Source of the DNA: Diploscapter coronatus
Lineage: Eukaryota > Nematoda > Chromadorea > Rhabditida > Rhabditidae
Direction of reading: 5' to 3'
Length of the DNA: 64,000 bases
NCBI GenBank assembly: GCA_964036155.1
Contig: OZ038423.1
Span: 61,953,249-62,017,248, forward strand
Of this stretch, positions 1 through 12,458 are shown piece after piece (position 1 is the first letter of the stretch; every line of letters starts with the position of its first letter). Under the pieces are notes generated by a model. It worked only from the letters and a program-made list of their open reading frames with translations, did not search any database and was not told the origin of the DNA. The position numbers and the translations under genes were made by a program.

Positions 1-402
1 TGGATGATTTGTAATTTATATCTTAAATGTGATGTTTTAGGCACATGTGGAGACCACTTATTCTCGATAGGAAGAAGCAAACAGTTAGAATTTTATAATA
101 ACTTTATATGGCCCTAGTAGCATTTCCTCTTGTCATGAGCGCTACTCCATGAAAAACTTTGTTGTTTGGTTTCCATATTGAAATTGGCAATAATGAAAAT
201 AATGATCTCAAAGACTATATTCGCAAGAATATATGTCCGAGTAATAATTTATTATAAATATTATTATTATGACATTCTAAATCATGTTTTTATAACGGGA
301 GTTGTTTTGCAATTGAAAAATAAATATAAATATTATCGATTGCAATGAATAGTACAATAAGATACCCAATGGTCAAAATTTAAAAATAAAAATATAAGAA
401 AG
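1..402. other. 3' flank of DUF1647 copy 1; no gene seen
   Basis: AT-rich sequence downstream of the minus-strand DUF1647 copy 1. No open frame resembles the neighbouring families and no splice-bounded exon was recognised. It may hold the 3' UTR of that gene or the edge of a gene outside the window. Confidence 0.4.
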
Positions 403-2347
403 TCACCTTTCACAATCTGTTAAATTTTTTAGATCAAATTTCTTACTCGATGATCTGTGAATACCGAAAGCTTTCGTATATTGTGAAAAGTAATAAGAAG
501 TATTGAAGTTGAATTTGTTCGCAAGAATTATGTTGATCACAGATTGATCGAATCTGTAATTTTACATAAAACTCAATACGATAAAATTTTTTAAGAGAAT
601 AAATAATTATTTACCTATGACATATTGGTTCGGTTTGATATTTATCTTTGCCAAATTTACAAGGAATACTCGAATTTTTTGGAGCCATGCATTCCTCTTC
701 TAATGCGCATAGTACATACCTAAAATTTTCTAGAATTAATTACAATCTTATTTTTCACAAAAATCAATTCATGATGATACCACTTTAATGTATCCATTGC
801 ATCTTTCGTCCTTGCTACTAAAGAGAATCCTGCTTGAATTATGGTGGGTTTCTTGATTCTGGCAAAATCTGTCGGTAGGAATTCGTAGGTTTCTAAAAGT
901 GTCAATTCCAACATAGATAATATAGTCTCTCTTCAAATACTTAGATTTGTAGCTGTATAAATTCCGTGATACGAACTACTAAGGAGAAGAAAGTCAGACT
1001 GAAAAGTAATAATCATATAATAACAAAGTAAATAAAATAAATGACGTCAAGCAATGATAATATCGTAATATATGTACAATTTTCAGGACTTATAATATAA
1101 AATTATAGTATTTGAAAATTGGAGCTTTATTCATAATTACCTTATTACATGCAGTAAAATTCGGAGTCAACAGCCTAAATACATTAATTAGCTTTATCAT
1201 ATATAAAAAAGATACACCCGAAAAATGAAAATTCAAGAACTTATTTACAAAAAGTGTTTAATAGCCTAGAAACCGCAAGCCACACCCACCCTTGCCTTTG
1301 AAAAAGAGGACAAAAACTGTCGAACTAATTTATATTTAATAGAGGTAATTGAATAACAACCAGCCGAAGGCTAGCACTAGAACGACAAGTGAGCGGGCGC
1401 AAAGCGCCTACGAAGCGAGGAGATTCTAGTTATTTAATATTTTAATTCTCCGTACATATTATGGGATTTTTTACATCTCAACATATCATAATATCTATCC
1501 ATTTCAGGTTTAAGCCATCTTATTGAAGAATCCATATACCATATCGATTTTAAATCTCTCATTGCAAGCTATAACATGTAAATTAGGAGCAAACCTTATG
1601 AACAACTCATCCCTGTTAAAAGTAACAGAGTTGAACACTTACAGCGATAACTAATGGCTTCCATCGATATTCTCGTAAGTTTTTCACATATGAAGGGAAT
1701 TTCTCGAACGGGAATTTTCTTACATCAAAATTGCAGTATGTTTTGAATTCCTCAATAGTTTTATTCTGCAAACCCAAATCGTAGAAAATAACCGGGTGCT
1801 TAGGCCAAAATTGCCTTATATAATAAAGCTAAAGCTGTTTATTAGGCAAGGTAGTACTATGAGCTCACCATTTCTCTAGTTTCATCTTTATGATCATCCG
1901 ATCCTGCCGTTATGATTGGTGCTTCAGGCAAATCGTCATTCGTCAAATCAATTGTGTTCTCAAGTGTTAGCAGATCTGAAATTAAATAGGCAATATTTTT
2001 GTGCAAAGCTCTTCTAACTTACCAACTTCATCAAGAAACTCAATATATGTGCAGTTAAATTTTTGACCAAGTAAATTAAGATCAAATGGTGGTGCATAGC
2101 AAAATGAATACCGATTAGACTCAAACTCACAATAACAACTTTCTGGGATGGTTTCATCAAATTCGACATTTTCGTTTTCGTATATTGGATTCTAAATTTA
2201 AGGTGACATACATAATGGAATAGCTTCATTTTTTACCATTATCATATATTGAACACTAGTCCAGCATGTATTGAAAAAAATAATAGTAAAGAAAGCCAAA
2301 TTTAATATCACCAGGGCTACAGCTATTATTGTGCAATTACAATTCAT
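403..2347 (-). CDS. DUF1647 family protein, copy 1 (putative Golgi glycosyltransferase-like)
   Basis: Multi-exon gene read from paralogue comparison with the copy at 22.2-23.7 kb. It begins with a short cytosolic stretch (MNCNCT) and a membrane anchor (IIAVALVILNLAFFTIIFF). A Cys-containing stretch follows (ESCYCEFESN, CYAPPFDLNLLGQKFNC), then the family core: PIITAGSDDH, FYDLGLQNKT, NLREYRWKPLVIA and IWYMDSSIRW. The C-terminal part has HGIYTATN, WYVLCALEEECMAP and CHRFDQSVINIILANKFNF, and the frame ends CER-stop. This pattern matches nematode DUF1647 proteins of the W02B3.4 type, which have no established reaction; a role in glycan synthesis is inferred from the anchor and neighbours. All introns can be joined in phase, so this copy looks intact. 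One intron (about 1.05-1.45 kb) holds foreign-looking GC-rich sequence. It is divergent from the DUF273 gene. Confidence 0.8.
1265..1430. mobile_element. GC-rich insertion, possible Helitron 3' end
   Basis: A GC-richer block inside an intron of the AT-rich DUF1647 copy 1. It contains a perfect short hairpin, GGCGC-aaa-GCGCC, near 1400-1412. The block ends at CTAG followed by T about 17 nt after the hairpin. Helitrons end in a hairpin followed by CTRR and insert before T, so this is a possible non-autonomous Helitron terminus. No 5' end was identified. Confidence 0.3.
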
Positions 2348-3177
2348 TTTTCATCAAAAGATTCACATAGTCTAACCAAACTATATGCGTCGATTTACAT
2401 AAAATATGAAGCCTAATTTTGGTCTACTGGCTATAACACAATTTGTGATTTTCGAATTTGCCATAATATAATAAATCGATTAAAATGCAAACATTAGCAG
2501 CATAAAATGCAGGCTATAAATTGAAACCAAGTATTAGTTCTTATCGTTATTGATTCAATGCGAGCATATACGCATCTTTATATGATATTTTAAATAAAAT
2601 GTGCACGAAAATTAGTTTGTTTAAAAATAGCGGATTTAATTTCTTGGCTGACTAGAATATAAAACCCTCAATATTTTAAGTCTCCTATTATTTCACAATG
2701 ATTGTTTCTTTATGTTTGATTAACTATCACCATGATATCATTATGCAATCCTTCTGGTTATTTCTAATTTATAAGATTTAAAAATAAGGAATTACCTTAT
2801 AATGATACGCTTGAAAATTCTTTGTTAAGAGTTATTCATTAACAAGAAGTATATACATCTTGCAAAGCAACACCATAAATTTCTACACGGCATATTCTTA
2901 TCATATTCTGAAATTTTATACCCAGCTTATTGAGCAGTTCAATACGATTTCAACATAAAATGACAAATCGACTAAAACAAACTTAATAATCATAATTTAC
3001 TTATTAAAATTCAACGCCTAAATGTCCTGCGTTATTTAAGGTTAGTATATTTTCTAAATTAAGACGGCTATATTTCAATAAAATTTATTTTTTATAGGTT
3101 TTCGCTAACTACAACTAAAAAGAGGTACAATACGATATAATATTTGCTTTATTTTCTAGGCAATAACGATTAAGGAA
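2348..3177. promoter_or_regulatory. Divergent intergenic region between DUF1647 copy 1 and DUF273
   Basis: About 830 bp between two divergently transcribed genes, so it must hold both promoters and any shared control elements. It is AT-rich and shows no open frame worth reporting. No specific binding site could be assigned. Confidence 0.5.
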
Positions 3178-5427
3178 ATGACGGCTGAACTTAATTATAA
3201 AATTTCTCATAAATACATCAATTCAAATAGTTTATGCATATGTCTATTGATCATCATAATATTGCAATTTGCTTTCATAACAACACCGGATGGGAAAGTA
3301 TAAGTGCTAATCATCATTATATATATTTCTAGAGTTTGTTTTTATAGGGCGTGTCATCAATTTCAATATTTCAAAGGTCATTTAGAATTGCAATAATAAC
3401 GGTTGTTCACAAGAATGGAGAAAGTGGATATAGTTATGCACTTGGTTAATACTTCAGCTTATTATTTCTGATATGTTCTAACAGAATACGCCTAGTTTTA
3501 TTGAAAAATTTCAGATACTATAAAATGCTATTGCAAAATTCAAGGCTATGAATTTATTCTGCTAGAAAACGAACTTAATTCTAGATGCAATCATTCCGAA
3601 GTAAATACGTTAAATTGTATTGTCAAAAACAGATGGATTGAAATAAAATATATAATGTGCAAAATCTAATATGCTAAATATGCATAATCTATTTCCAATT
3701 TTCGTCAAGATCATTTTTAAAAGTTTTATATTTTCGTTGATCAAGCTGCAAACAACGGTATAATTTCAGTATATACAAAAAAAAAAATGCGTATTACTCA
3801 CCGATACTATCATTGATAATGAGCAACATTCATAATTCCAATGAATACAAAAATGACAATTTAGCATTTCTTCCGGCGTCATTGCCATGTTGCTAACGCT
3901 CTAGCAAATAGCAGAAATGATTATTTTTTATTCATCGATGCAGATATTGGTGTTGTCAATCCAAAGAAGTTTGTTATGAAAATTCGATGAAACATAACTG
4001 ATTGTTTATTGTGATTACAGAAGAATAGAGGAGTATATCGATCCTAAATTCGATATTGAATTTTACGATCGATTTTTCAATCAGGAAATTACGATGGGCT
4101 CATATATTGTGAAGAATTCGGACTGGTCAATCAACTTTCTACGAAGCAAGAGACTCACATTTACTATAAAAATATGAGATGCTATATATCTTAAATTAAG
4201 ATTTTGCCAACTATCAATATCGAATACCAGCTACTAAAGGCGTACATGGAGCTGATAATGGAGCTATTCATGTAGGTCAATATAACATATTGTTGTGCAA
4301 ATAATATTAACTAGTTATATTGGAAGTTTTTAAAACACGTAATGACGAAATTGTCTAAAACAAAAATAACGAAATTCTTTTCTTACAGAATTATCATCGT
4401 TTTCTACTGTATGTTCATCACTTTTTGCTACATAAAATCCTCCAAAGCATTGCATCGTTGTACTTTACGATTTTTCGTCATTGCATCATCTTACAGATTA
4501 CCGTTGCTTTGTCAATACAATGATAAAATGCATCTTAAGGTATATTTTAATCAAGAATTTCAGGCTTATGTAGCTGAGGTATTATATAAGTCAACGAGAC
4601 CTATTGAATTCGACAACTGTATGACGATATATAATAACTCGTTAACCTGGAATGATGTTTTCGTATACGAAATATGCTTTCGAGATATGCTGGGCGTCAA
4701 TACCGATTTTGATCGAATTAAAATTTTTAAAAAAGTATATACTTTACATCACTTAAAAACAGTATAACATTTATCCTTGGAAAAAATTCAGGGTCAAGGA
4801 TGGGCACGCGATGGCTGGCTAACGAATCACCTTTGGAATAGTAGCAGAGATTTCATGATACATGCTTGGAAAAATAAACAATTGGCTAAATACGGCAAAG
4901 ATCTTCCGCTCAAGTAATGATATTTTTCAAAAAGTTTGAAACAGAGTTCGGGGAAAATTAGAGATCCTTTATAATTCACAAGTTCAGTATGAGAACCATT
5001 TATAAAATACAGTATTTTTTCCTTTTCTCTATACTTCAGCTTATGTCGTGATGAATTTTACAAATGGTGATATTCGATATCTTGTGAATTATTATACTGA
5101 AATTTAAAGTTTAGAATATCATTCAAAAAGACGCTGAGATGGTTCAATCCACTTGCCGGGCCGATAAATTTAGCTCAGTGCAATCCACAGTAAATCTGGA
5201 AAATATTAATTTTTCATAAATATTCTTTCAGAAATTCTACCTGGAATTATGATCCAAATTTGTTCACTACGAAGGAAGAAATCGATGCCGAACTAGAAAG
5301 GATGTATGCACCGATTGCAATGGATAAAATCAATATCTTATCAAAGATACGGCTTTTCTTTCAAAAAGCCACTTCCAACACACACCGAACAACAAAAATG
5401 ATGCCGCATTCCATAAAAATGAACTAA
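3178..5427 (+). CDS. DUF273 family putative glycosyltransferase
   Basis: The start is the ATG (MTAELNYKISHKY) before a hydrophobic anchor (LCICLLIIIILQFAFI), typical of a type II Golgi protein. After splicing the product reads FRIAIITVVHKNGESGYSYA, then IQGYEFILLENELNSRCNHS. Next come FFRRHCHVANALANSRNDYF and FIDADIGVVNPKKRIEEYID, where DAD is a plausible DxD nucleotide-sugar/metal motif. Further on are DRFFNQEITMGSYIVKNSDW, YRIPATKGVHGADNGAIHVY, GQGWARDGWLTNHLWN and a C-terminal NSTWNYDPNLFTTKEEIDAE stretch. This order matches nematode DUF273 proteins, which resemble GT-A transferases of the GMA12/MNN10 type; donor and acceptor are unknown. One intron (4146-4200) needs a GC donor. A hairpin repeat sits in the 4.92-5.23 kb intron. 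All phases close and the gene appears functional. Confidence 0.82.
4968..5097. repeat. Imperfect inverted repeat (MITE-like) in DUF273 intron
   Basis: The sequence from 4968 (TTATAATTCACAAG...ACCATTTATAAA) recurs inverted at 5060-5097 (TTTACAAATGGT...CTTGTGAATTATTATA). Together they form an imperfect stem-loop of about 130 bp inside an intron. This is typical of a degenerate foldback/MITE insertion. No target duplication was identified. Confidence 0.45.
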
Positions 5428-6437
5428 ACTTTTAAAAGAATAACACCAGTTCCACCAAAAGTATTTTCAAAAATAACAAGTTAAAATGGAGTATATATCA
5501 TTTATGCAAAACAATAAATTAATTATAATAAATGTTTAATTGAAAATACCATTAAAATTAGTAATACCTGATAATTTCTTTTAATTGATTTTTGGAGGAA
5601 TTTTCATTCGGTTTGACATTATAATGAGATTTTCTTCAATTAAATTCTTATTGGGTGATCTTTATTTCATTTTGGTTCATATTCTTTCTAAATGCAAATT
5701 TCGAAATGTGTAATATTTTTTCAGAAAATTAAAAAATTCAAGAGAAATGAATAAACGCGTTAATGTAACCGAAATCTTCGAAACATTCAATTAATTGCTT
5801 TCTTGTAGCTTTCTGTGAATTCATGGAGCATATATGATGGGTGTTTCTACTGATAAGAAGTGATGGTCTTGACAAATAGAAGAGACAGAGAAATTGTAAA
5901 ATTCGAGCATTGGGCTCGACACTAATATTGATTTATGCAATCGTCCAGAGTGCACTTGAGAATTCAATTTTTTTATTGGTTTATGAAAGCAAATTTATAT
6001 TTTGAATATATTTTAGGAAAATAGCCCTATTTATGTTACCTTAAATTTAATTAATAATTCATATTCCGCACATTCCGTAGACAATTAGCCATTCTAAGGA
6101 CAAACCTAGGGAGGACGATAGTCAGAAAGGTCTTGTGACTTACTCCCTGTATATTTCCCTAACAATTTTTTTACCCGACCTGTAAATTATCAAAATATTC
6201 GCAAGTGCGACCTACCTTCTGGAGTTTATTTTCGTCGGACCAAAGTTCTCTCTAGGTCTGTCTAAGGGGCAATTTTAAAAATTTGAAGACTAAAAAATGT
6301 ATCAATGGCTATAATCATTCAATTTCTAAAATTAGGAATACATGAATGTAGCGACACATTTTGGCGATATTTTAAGATAAAGGAATAATTGTTTATACCA
6401 ATTCCTCTAATCTATTCAAGGAACTAATATTTTGGCT
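5428..6437. other. Intergenic; DUF273 3' UTR and copy A promoter
   Basis: About 1 kb without a supported exon. An AATAAA-type signal near 5510 (AACAATAAATTAATT) could serve the DUF273 transcript. The rest is the presumed promoter of GT-like copy A. Nothing else was recognised. Confidence 0.4.
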
Positions 6438-8256
6438 ATGAATAGTTGTGGACTTCGCGAGCTCTTCATATTTACTTCTGGATGTATATTTATAATATTA
6501 TTGTAGGTGAATCTAGTAGACTTATGAATTAAATACTAAAACTCAGCAAATATATCGATGATTGTGCACCAAATAAGCAAACATTTTCATATGCCGAAAA
6601 GGTTCGACACGATTTAGATATGGTAATCTAGAGCACATACAGTTTATTTTAATTAAAATTCTTAATTTAGCCACCTAAAATTTACGTGTCTATGGGAGCA
6701 GACACCAATCATGTTTATTTGTTTCCCCTAATTGTTACAATCAAAGTAAGTCATAGTTATTTATGGATTGAAAATTATGATGATTTTCGAATTGGAAGAG
6801 ATTGGGTGTCGATACAATATTGTGCTTTTCGGAGCCTCGAAGTAATTTTATGGCTAATAAAGCAACTCGTTTAGTTTTCGAAACAATTATAAACGAACCA
6901 GGAGTAGGAACGTTATATGCATATTTGGGACAAATTTACGAACATTCCAGATTCAATATGTATTTGTGAATACATCTTTGGCACCCAAGCATACAATTGC
7001 TCAAACCTGTCGAATGTATGTCGTATCTTCACCTGAAATAAAAATGAATAACCGGGATATCATGATCACAAGCGATAGTGATTTTTGGATATTTCATTTA
7101 CGTATGTTGGATAATTTGAACACACTAATTAGAAGCATTTCAGAAGAACATTTACCCCTACCTGAACAAAAAATTCGCGCATACAATGGAGATTGCTGTG
7201 GAAATACGAATAAGCCAAAAAATAAAAAGAAAAAGTACCTTATATAAAATAAAAGATTTACTCTATCATTAAAATTGAGATTTCCAATGGTAACCATGAT
7301 AACAATTTCAATGAATGTGAAATTATGGAAGGAGATTTTAGGTAGTTTATTTAAAATTTAAAAATACCCAATCAGACTTTTATAATTCATCGTATTTTGA
7401 ATTTGAGTAAATTTTAATAAAACATTGAATTAATTGATGCTTGTCATAATAATAGGAATATTCAATAACGCATTTAATTAAGGTGTTCCCAGAGGTTGGT
7501 TCACCGATGGAAACGTTCTAGCCAGAAGACTTTATGAAGAATTTGACGATGTTGGCTATATATTGAATGGTACAGGTAAACCACACATGTCACCAAGCTG
7601 GTATGCTGATCAGATTCTTGTATCGGAACGAATTTTCGATTGGAAAAATCGAGATGGGTAAGATATGAAGAGGTCTTAGTAGTAGCATAATCTATATCTT
7701 AGCAATTCGAAATACTTGTCTACTTCACCAAAAGTCGAAAAATCAAAAAGAATCGATCGAGCATCATGGAAGAAAAACTTTACAGGCAATTATTGCAGAA
7801 TTGGCATTTCCAATTAAACCATTTACAGAAGTAAATCTGAAAGATTATCATGATGCCCACATCTTTCATCCATTAGGAGCACCTGACAATTGGAGGAAAG
7901 TTCAGCCTTTGTTGAAACTCATGTTCAACACATCGACTGTAGATTGGTATGAAAAAATACTTATCAGGAAACTGCGCGAAGTGTTAATCACTGATTTGAC
8001 TGATTTTTACCATAGGAGCATTTCAGGGCACTGAGCACGAATATGAAATCCAAAAGTACAATGGTGAATTCATTTCCTCGCAATTTGAGCTCAAATTTCT
8101 CATTTTTAGTTCGTTTTTGAGGGGAAAATCATTTTTTACGGTGAAAAAAACAGCCAAATCCGTGATTAACACTTCGCGCGGTTTCATGGTTATTTTAGGT
8201 TCAATGAAGTTCACAAAGAATATGCGAAATATGCATTCCCAAAAAAGAAGAGATAA
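6438..8256 (+). CDS. Orphan GT-like family, copy A (unusual splice sites)
   Basis: Eleven exons join in phase to about 355 residues: 6438-6502, 6547-6622, 6671-6745, 6790-6903, 6951-7101, 7144-7234, 7280-7341, 7483-7657, 7703-7785, 7829-7946, 8199-8256. The N-terminus (MNSCGLRELFIFTSG) leads into a membrane anchor. Conserved blocks shared with copies B and C are YVSMGADTNHVYLFPLI, NWKRLGVDTILCFSEPRS, LAPKHTIAQTCRMYV, ITSDSDFWIF (a DxD-like site), NGTGKP, SWYADQ and DAHIFHPLGAPDNWRK. I do not recognise the family. The anchor, DxD-like site and sugar-gene neighbours suggest a GT-A type transferase. Oddities: the acceptor before NWK is CG rather than AG (6788-6789), intron 7786-7828 has a GC donor, and a MITE occupies the last intron. 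It may be decaying or may use the in-frame AG at 6797-6798. Confidence 0.7.
7968..8186. mobile_element. MITE in last intron of GT-like copy A
   Basis: The left arm GAAACTGCGCGAAGTGTTAA (7968 on) and the right arm, read in reverse complement from 8186 (GAAACCGCGCGAAGTGTTAA), match with few differences. The match continues for about 40 bp (TCACTGATTTGACTG versus TCACGGATTTGGCTG). The element is about 219 bp and lies wholly inside the intron that precedes the last exon. That intron is short in copy C. No convincing target duplication was seen. Confidence 0.7.
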
Positions 8257-10385
8257 TTTTTCGAAAATTTTGCTCGTTCTCATTATAATTTTCGATATAA
8301 GAAATAATTTAGAAAAATACAATTTAATGCCATCGTTGTTTATACTTAGAGAGGCCAAGTCTCCCCTCTTTAGAGGGAGAGAAAGAACGCATGAAATTTT
8401 CCGCCGTTTCAATTATCGTTAATTATCCCATTAATTAGTTGATAATTTCATGGAACCAAGACACAAATTAGGGTAATAAAATACGCTCGAAATGATGGCG
8501 TCGTTGGTTTTCGAAAAAGGTCTTCTGAAGGCATGAACAACGTCGAAACTCGACGATACAGGTCATTTTCCAAAAGGTTTCCAACGGATTCTGAAACTAC
8601 GATATTGATTTAGTTTATCTGTGTTAGCAGTTTGTGAAATTAGGTCGCCACAAGCAGCCACATCGGCTCCGAAAATTCCTTTTTTTAAACGTCGATTTTC
8701 GTACTATTTAAAACAGATTCTCCGTAACTCTCGAAACTGCCCGGACCAGAGATATCAAATTCGTTCCTGAAGGGGTTTCTGAGTGTTTTCTACCTATATT
8801 CGACCTGGAGAACACGATTTTGGGGCTTTTTCCGAAGTTTTCAAGTCCAGGTTCGGGTACCGGGGTCCGGGGGTTAAATTTCAAAAGTCATTCTGATATC
8901 CCAAAATGTATACCATATTGTTCAGTTCGATGAGCTGAGTCGAATGGTCTAATATTCTTCGGATCTGACCTTCCTATCACAAGTTACGGCTAAAAACAGT
9001 GCAAAAACGCCAAAAATACGAGGTCCTTAATAGAGAAGTCAACTTTTCTCATCTCTTTCTGGATATTACCTCCCAGTTTTTTCACACAATAATCTGCAAG
9101 TCCTGCTCATTCTAGTTCGCTAATTATTTCGAAAAATAGCATCAACATTCTATCGAAAAACCGGCCCGAAGTCGAACTTGAAAATTTCGATTTTTCGAAA
9201 TTTTGAGTTAGATCCCCAAATTATATATCATTCGATAGAGCTCGAAAAACTGAACAACTTTTGTGAAGACACCATATGGTTATCTATTATGGTATGCATG
9301 GTATAGCAGTTTGAATGGATCTAACTATGAAAATGACAAAAATTTTCAAAAATTCATAACTTTTCGAAACTCGAACAAATTCGAAAAATCCTTTCGGGAT
9401 ATAGCAGATTAAGGGCAATACTTCATTTTGGCTTCCTAGAGTATCGTGCTATCACTTTATCATGTTATCATATGGGTTCATGGTATACCACCCATATGGT
9501 ACCTGAGTGGTACTATATTAAAATGGGTATCAATCGACTCGAAATTGACTAGAGAGTAATATTCGAATCAGTTCTACTAAATACAGCAAGTGGTTGATCC
9601 CTCAAAATCTATATATTTTTAGAAAGTACATTCCATAGTTATGTTTATCTTTTTTTTAATTTTTCGAAAATCTTTTATAGAAAACAAATTCTTTGTACCT
9701 CCCGAATGGTGTCAAAGTGGCAAATTACCAACTTTGACTCTCACGTAACCACTTCCACTTTAGGGGGCAGGGCCTAATCTTCCCATTTTTGTGATTAGGG
9801 TCCATGAGTGTATCCAACCATATGACCCTTATCCGATCTGCCGAACTTTTTAAACTGTGCCAAGGCTTTCGACATTCTTATGCAGAATGTCCTAATATTT
9901 TCTTATATTTTTCGTCATTGAACTCTAGTAATAAGCCAATTAGTTACCGCCTTTTCAGATGGTGGTATTGATTTATTGATTAGACTGTAATAAATGTACG
10001 CAGTTGCGCGTCAAACACAGAATATTGTTAAAAATTGACTATCTTTGGCTTTCTACCTCGTTTCAATTGATTGGCTCTTGCACCCAGTCTTTTATCTTTC
10101 CTTGACCTTTTGAAGTCGAGCTCCTTCCTGTCTCGATCGCTCGGCCAGTGGAAATAGTGATATTCTGAACCTCTCGTTCTGTTTGAGACAGTCACTATCT
10201 GTTAGTTCTCTCTTATCTTTTCTCAACCTTTCACACAACACACCCCCTTTCATAGCATTCTTGCTCCTGGCATATATTATCTGATCCTTGTTTTTGTAAA
10301 AAAAAAAAATTCGAGCTGGTTTTGACTTTGTCATACGTGTCCTAAGCGACTTATAATCGTTGTGGTTTTGATGCAATACACAGCA
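8257..10385. other. 2.1 kb intergenic region, no gene
   Basis: No splice-bounded exon was recognised. It holds short imperfect palindromes around CATATGG/GGTATACC (about 9285-9520), for instance ATATGGGT at 9471 repeated inverted as ACCCATAT near 9490. A GC-rich patch lies near 8850. The end (about 10.0-10.39 kb) is the presumed C1GALT1 promoter and 5' UTR. Confidence 0.4.
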
Positions 10386-12458
10386 ATGCAAAGTGAGTTT
10401 GATTTATGGAATAATTTATGCAAGATAATTTCACGGGGTTTTCCGAAAATATACTTTTGGTAATAAAATCAAATTTTAGATGGAACTGTAAACGGCAATG
10501 GCTTACCTAGAGTTTCGCTGTTTCTCTACATATGTCTCAGTTTTCTGCTTGGACTGTCAATTTCTCTTATCTCGAATTCGTCAAAATATGTTAGTAAATA
10601 AAAAATGAAAATTATATGAGAAATTATACTTGTATCATAAAATTACAATTCTTGCTTTATGATTAGCTTATTTCATAAAACGATGGTTGAGATGAATGCA
10701 ACTCATATGTCAGAAAAATGAAATTGCAGAATCAAATGACAAAATGAAGTTACAGGAGATAAATTTAGGTGCTCAATTTTGACATCGGAAGTGCTTTTCG
10801 TCGCGAACAAGTGGCTGATCTAGGTAAAGTATTGTATTCATTTTGAGATCCACAAAAGCAGCAGCTATTGTCAAGATTATTCAATGTCATAAATTATGGG
10901 CAAATATCGTTTTTCAGATGGAGACATGGTGGCCGATGTTTTGTCGGAGAAAGTGCGTGTTTTCTGCTGGGTTTTGACTGGCAAGCAATTCCATGAGAAA
11001 AGAGCAAAACATGTGAAGGCAACCTGGGTGAAAAGATGCAACAAGTATGAGACTTCATAAATAATATTTAGCAAAACTATGAACTCAAACTATTTTTGCT
11101 ACCTTCTTTCCTTATATTTAAAGTGTTGATCATTTTGCAAAGAACGATAAATCATAATAGCTGCTTTTCAGGTACATTTTCATGTCTTCTGAAGACGACG
11201 AGGATTTGCCATCCATAAACCTGAACGTTTCCGAAGGACGCGACTATCTCTGGGCAAAGACCAAGAAAGCCTTTACATACATCTACGATAAATATCGGGT
11301 AATAGCAGTATAATCTTCAATTTCTCTAAATGATTTCAGAATGACTACGATTGGTTCCTGAAAGCAGACGATGATACCTACGTGGTTATGGAAAACTTGA
11401 GGTAAAATGATTTTTGAACAAAAATTTCACAAAAATTTTAGAATGATGCTTTTGGCGCACTCTCCTGATGAGCCGATCCATTTCGGAGCCAAATTTAAAC
11501 TGTTCGTCAAGCAGGGCTATATGAGTGGCGGCTCTGGATATGTTCTCAGCAGAAGTGCATTGAAAAAGTCAGTCTTTTACTAAAATAGCTAGAATCGAGA
11601 AGTTAATCCACTCAAAACGAGATTTGATTATAAAAAACTATGGCGACAAGAGTGCAGGGAAACTAGACCTGCCTGGAGAGTGGGAGAATATGGTTTTTTT
11701 TTCTGCATACCCGTTCTTCAGTTAGAAAATTTGACTTTATCTAACTAAAATAATTTTTTTCTATATTGCAATTGATTTCTATTTTAGATTCGTGACCGAA
11801 GCCATACCGAACAAGAAAATCTGTCGAGATGGCCATGTTGGGAGTGAAGACGTCGAAATCGGCAAATGTCTCGAGAATATCGGGGTTGAGGCTGGCGATT
11901 CCAGAGACAGCAGGGGACGGCATAGGTTAATTATTGCAAAATATTATTTCATATCCTGAAATTTCCAGATTTTTTCCCATACAACCAGATAAAATTCTCT
12001 CACGAGATCCTCTGGGTCCAGAATCCTGGCTATGGAAATACACAAAATATCCACTCGAACGGGGAGAAAATTGTTGTTCTGGTGAGAATATTTCATGAAA
12101 AAATAATTATTTTCATTTATGTCCCAATAATTTTCTCAATTTTTACCATCCAATAAATGAAAAAAAATTGAAAGTTCGAAACTAAATTGGAAACCATTTT
12201 GATGAATTTAGTCTTCAGAATACGCAATCGCGTTTCACTACGTGAACGCCAACATGATGTACGTGTTGGAATATTTGATCTATGAGCTCAAGCCATTCGG
12301 CGTGAATCGATATCTGAGAATCAACGAGAACGAATCCATCCTCCACACTGCATACAGGATAGCTTGGCAGAACAGAGGGCCTGATGACGCATCTATGTAA
12401 GAATGTGTATTCCCATTATCAAATTTCAATCTTTAGAATGATGCTCAAAACCCTTTGA
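10386..12458 (+). CDS. C1GALT1: Core 1 beta-1,3-galactosyltransferase (T-synthase, C1GALT1-like)
   Basis: Golgi type II enzyme that transfers galactose from UDP-Gal to Ser/Thr-linked GalNAc, making core-1 O-glycan. The first exon is only ATG CAA A; it splices to [15 protein letters not shown] followed by an anchor ([16 protein letters not shown]). Family landmarks follow in order: [20 protein letters not shown] and [15 protein letters not shown] near the start of the catalytic domain; [20 protein letters not shown] with the DDD metal motif; [20 protein letters not shown] and [44 protein letters not shown] with a paired Cys; [20 protein letters not shown]. Length is close to the usual family size. 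All exon phases close and the last exon is MMLKTL-stop. It stands alone between gene-poor flanks. This is the most secure enzyme call in the cluster. Confidence 0.93.

Noticed and set aside
4342..4767. 141-residue plus-strand open frame as an independent gene
   Set aside because: Its second half is the DUF273 exon; the first half is intron read-through.
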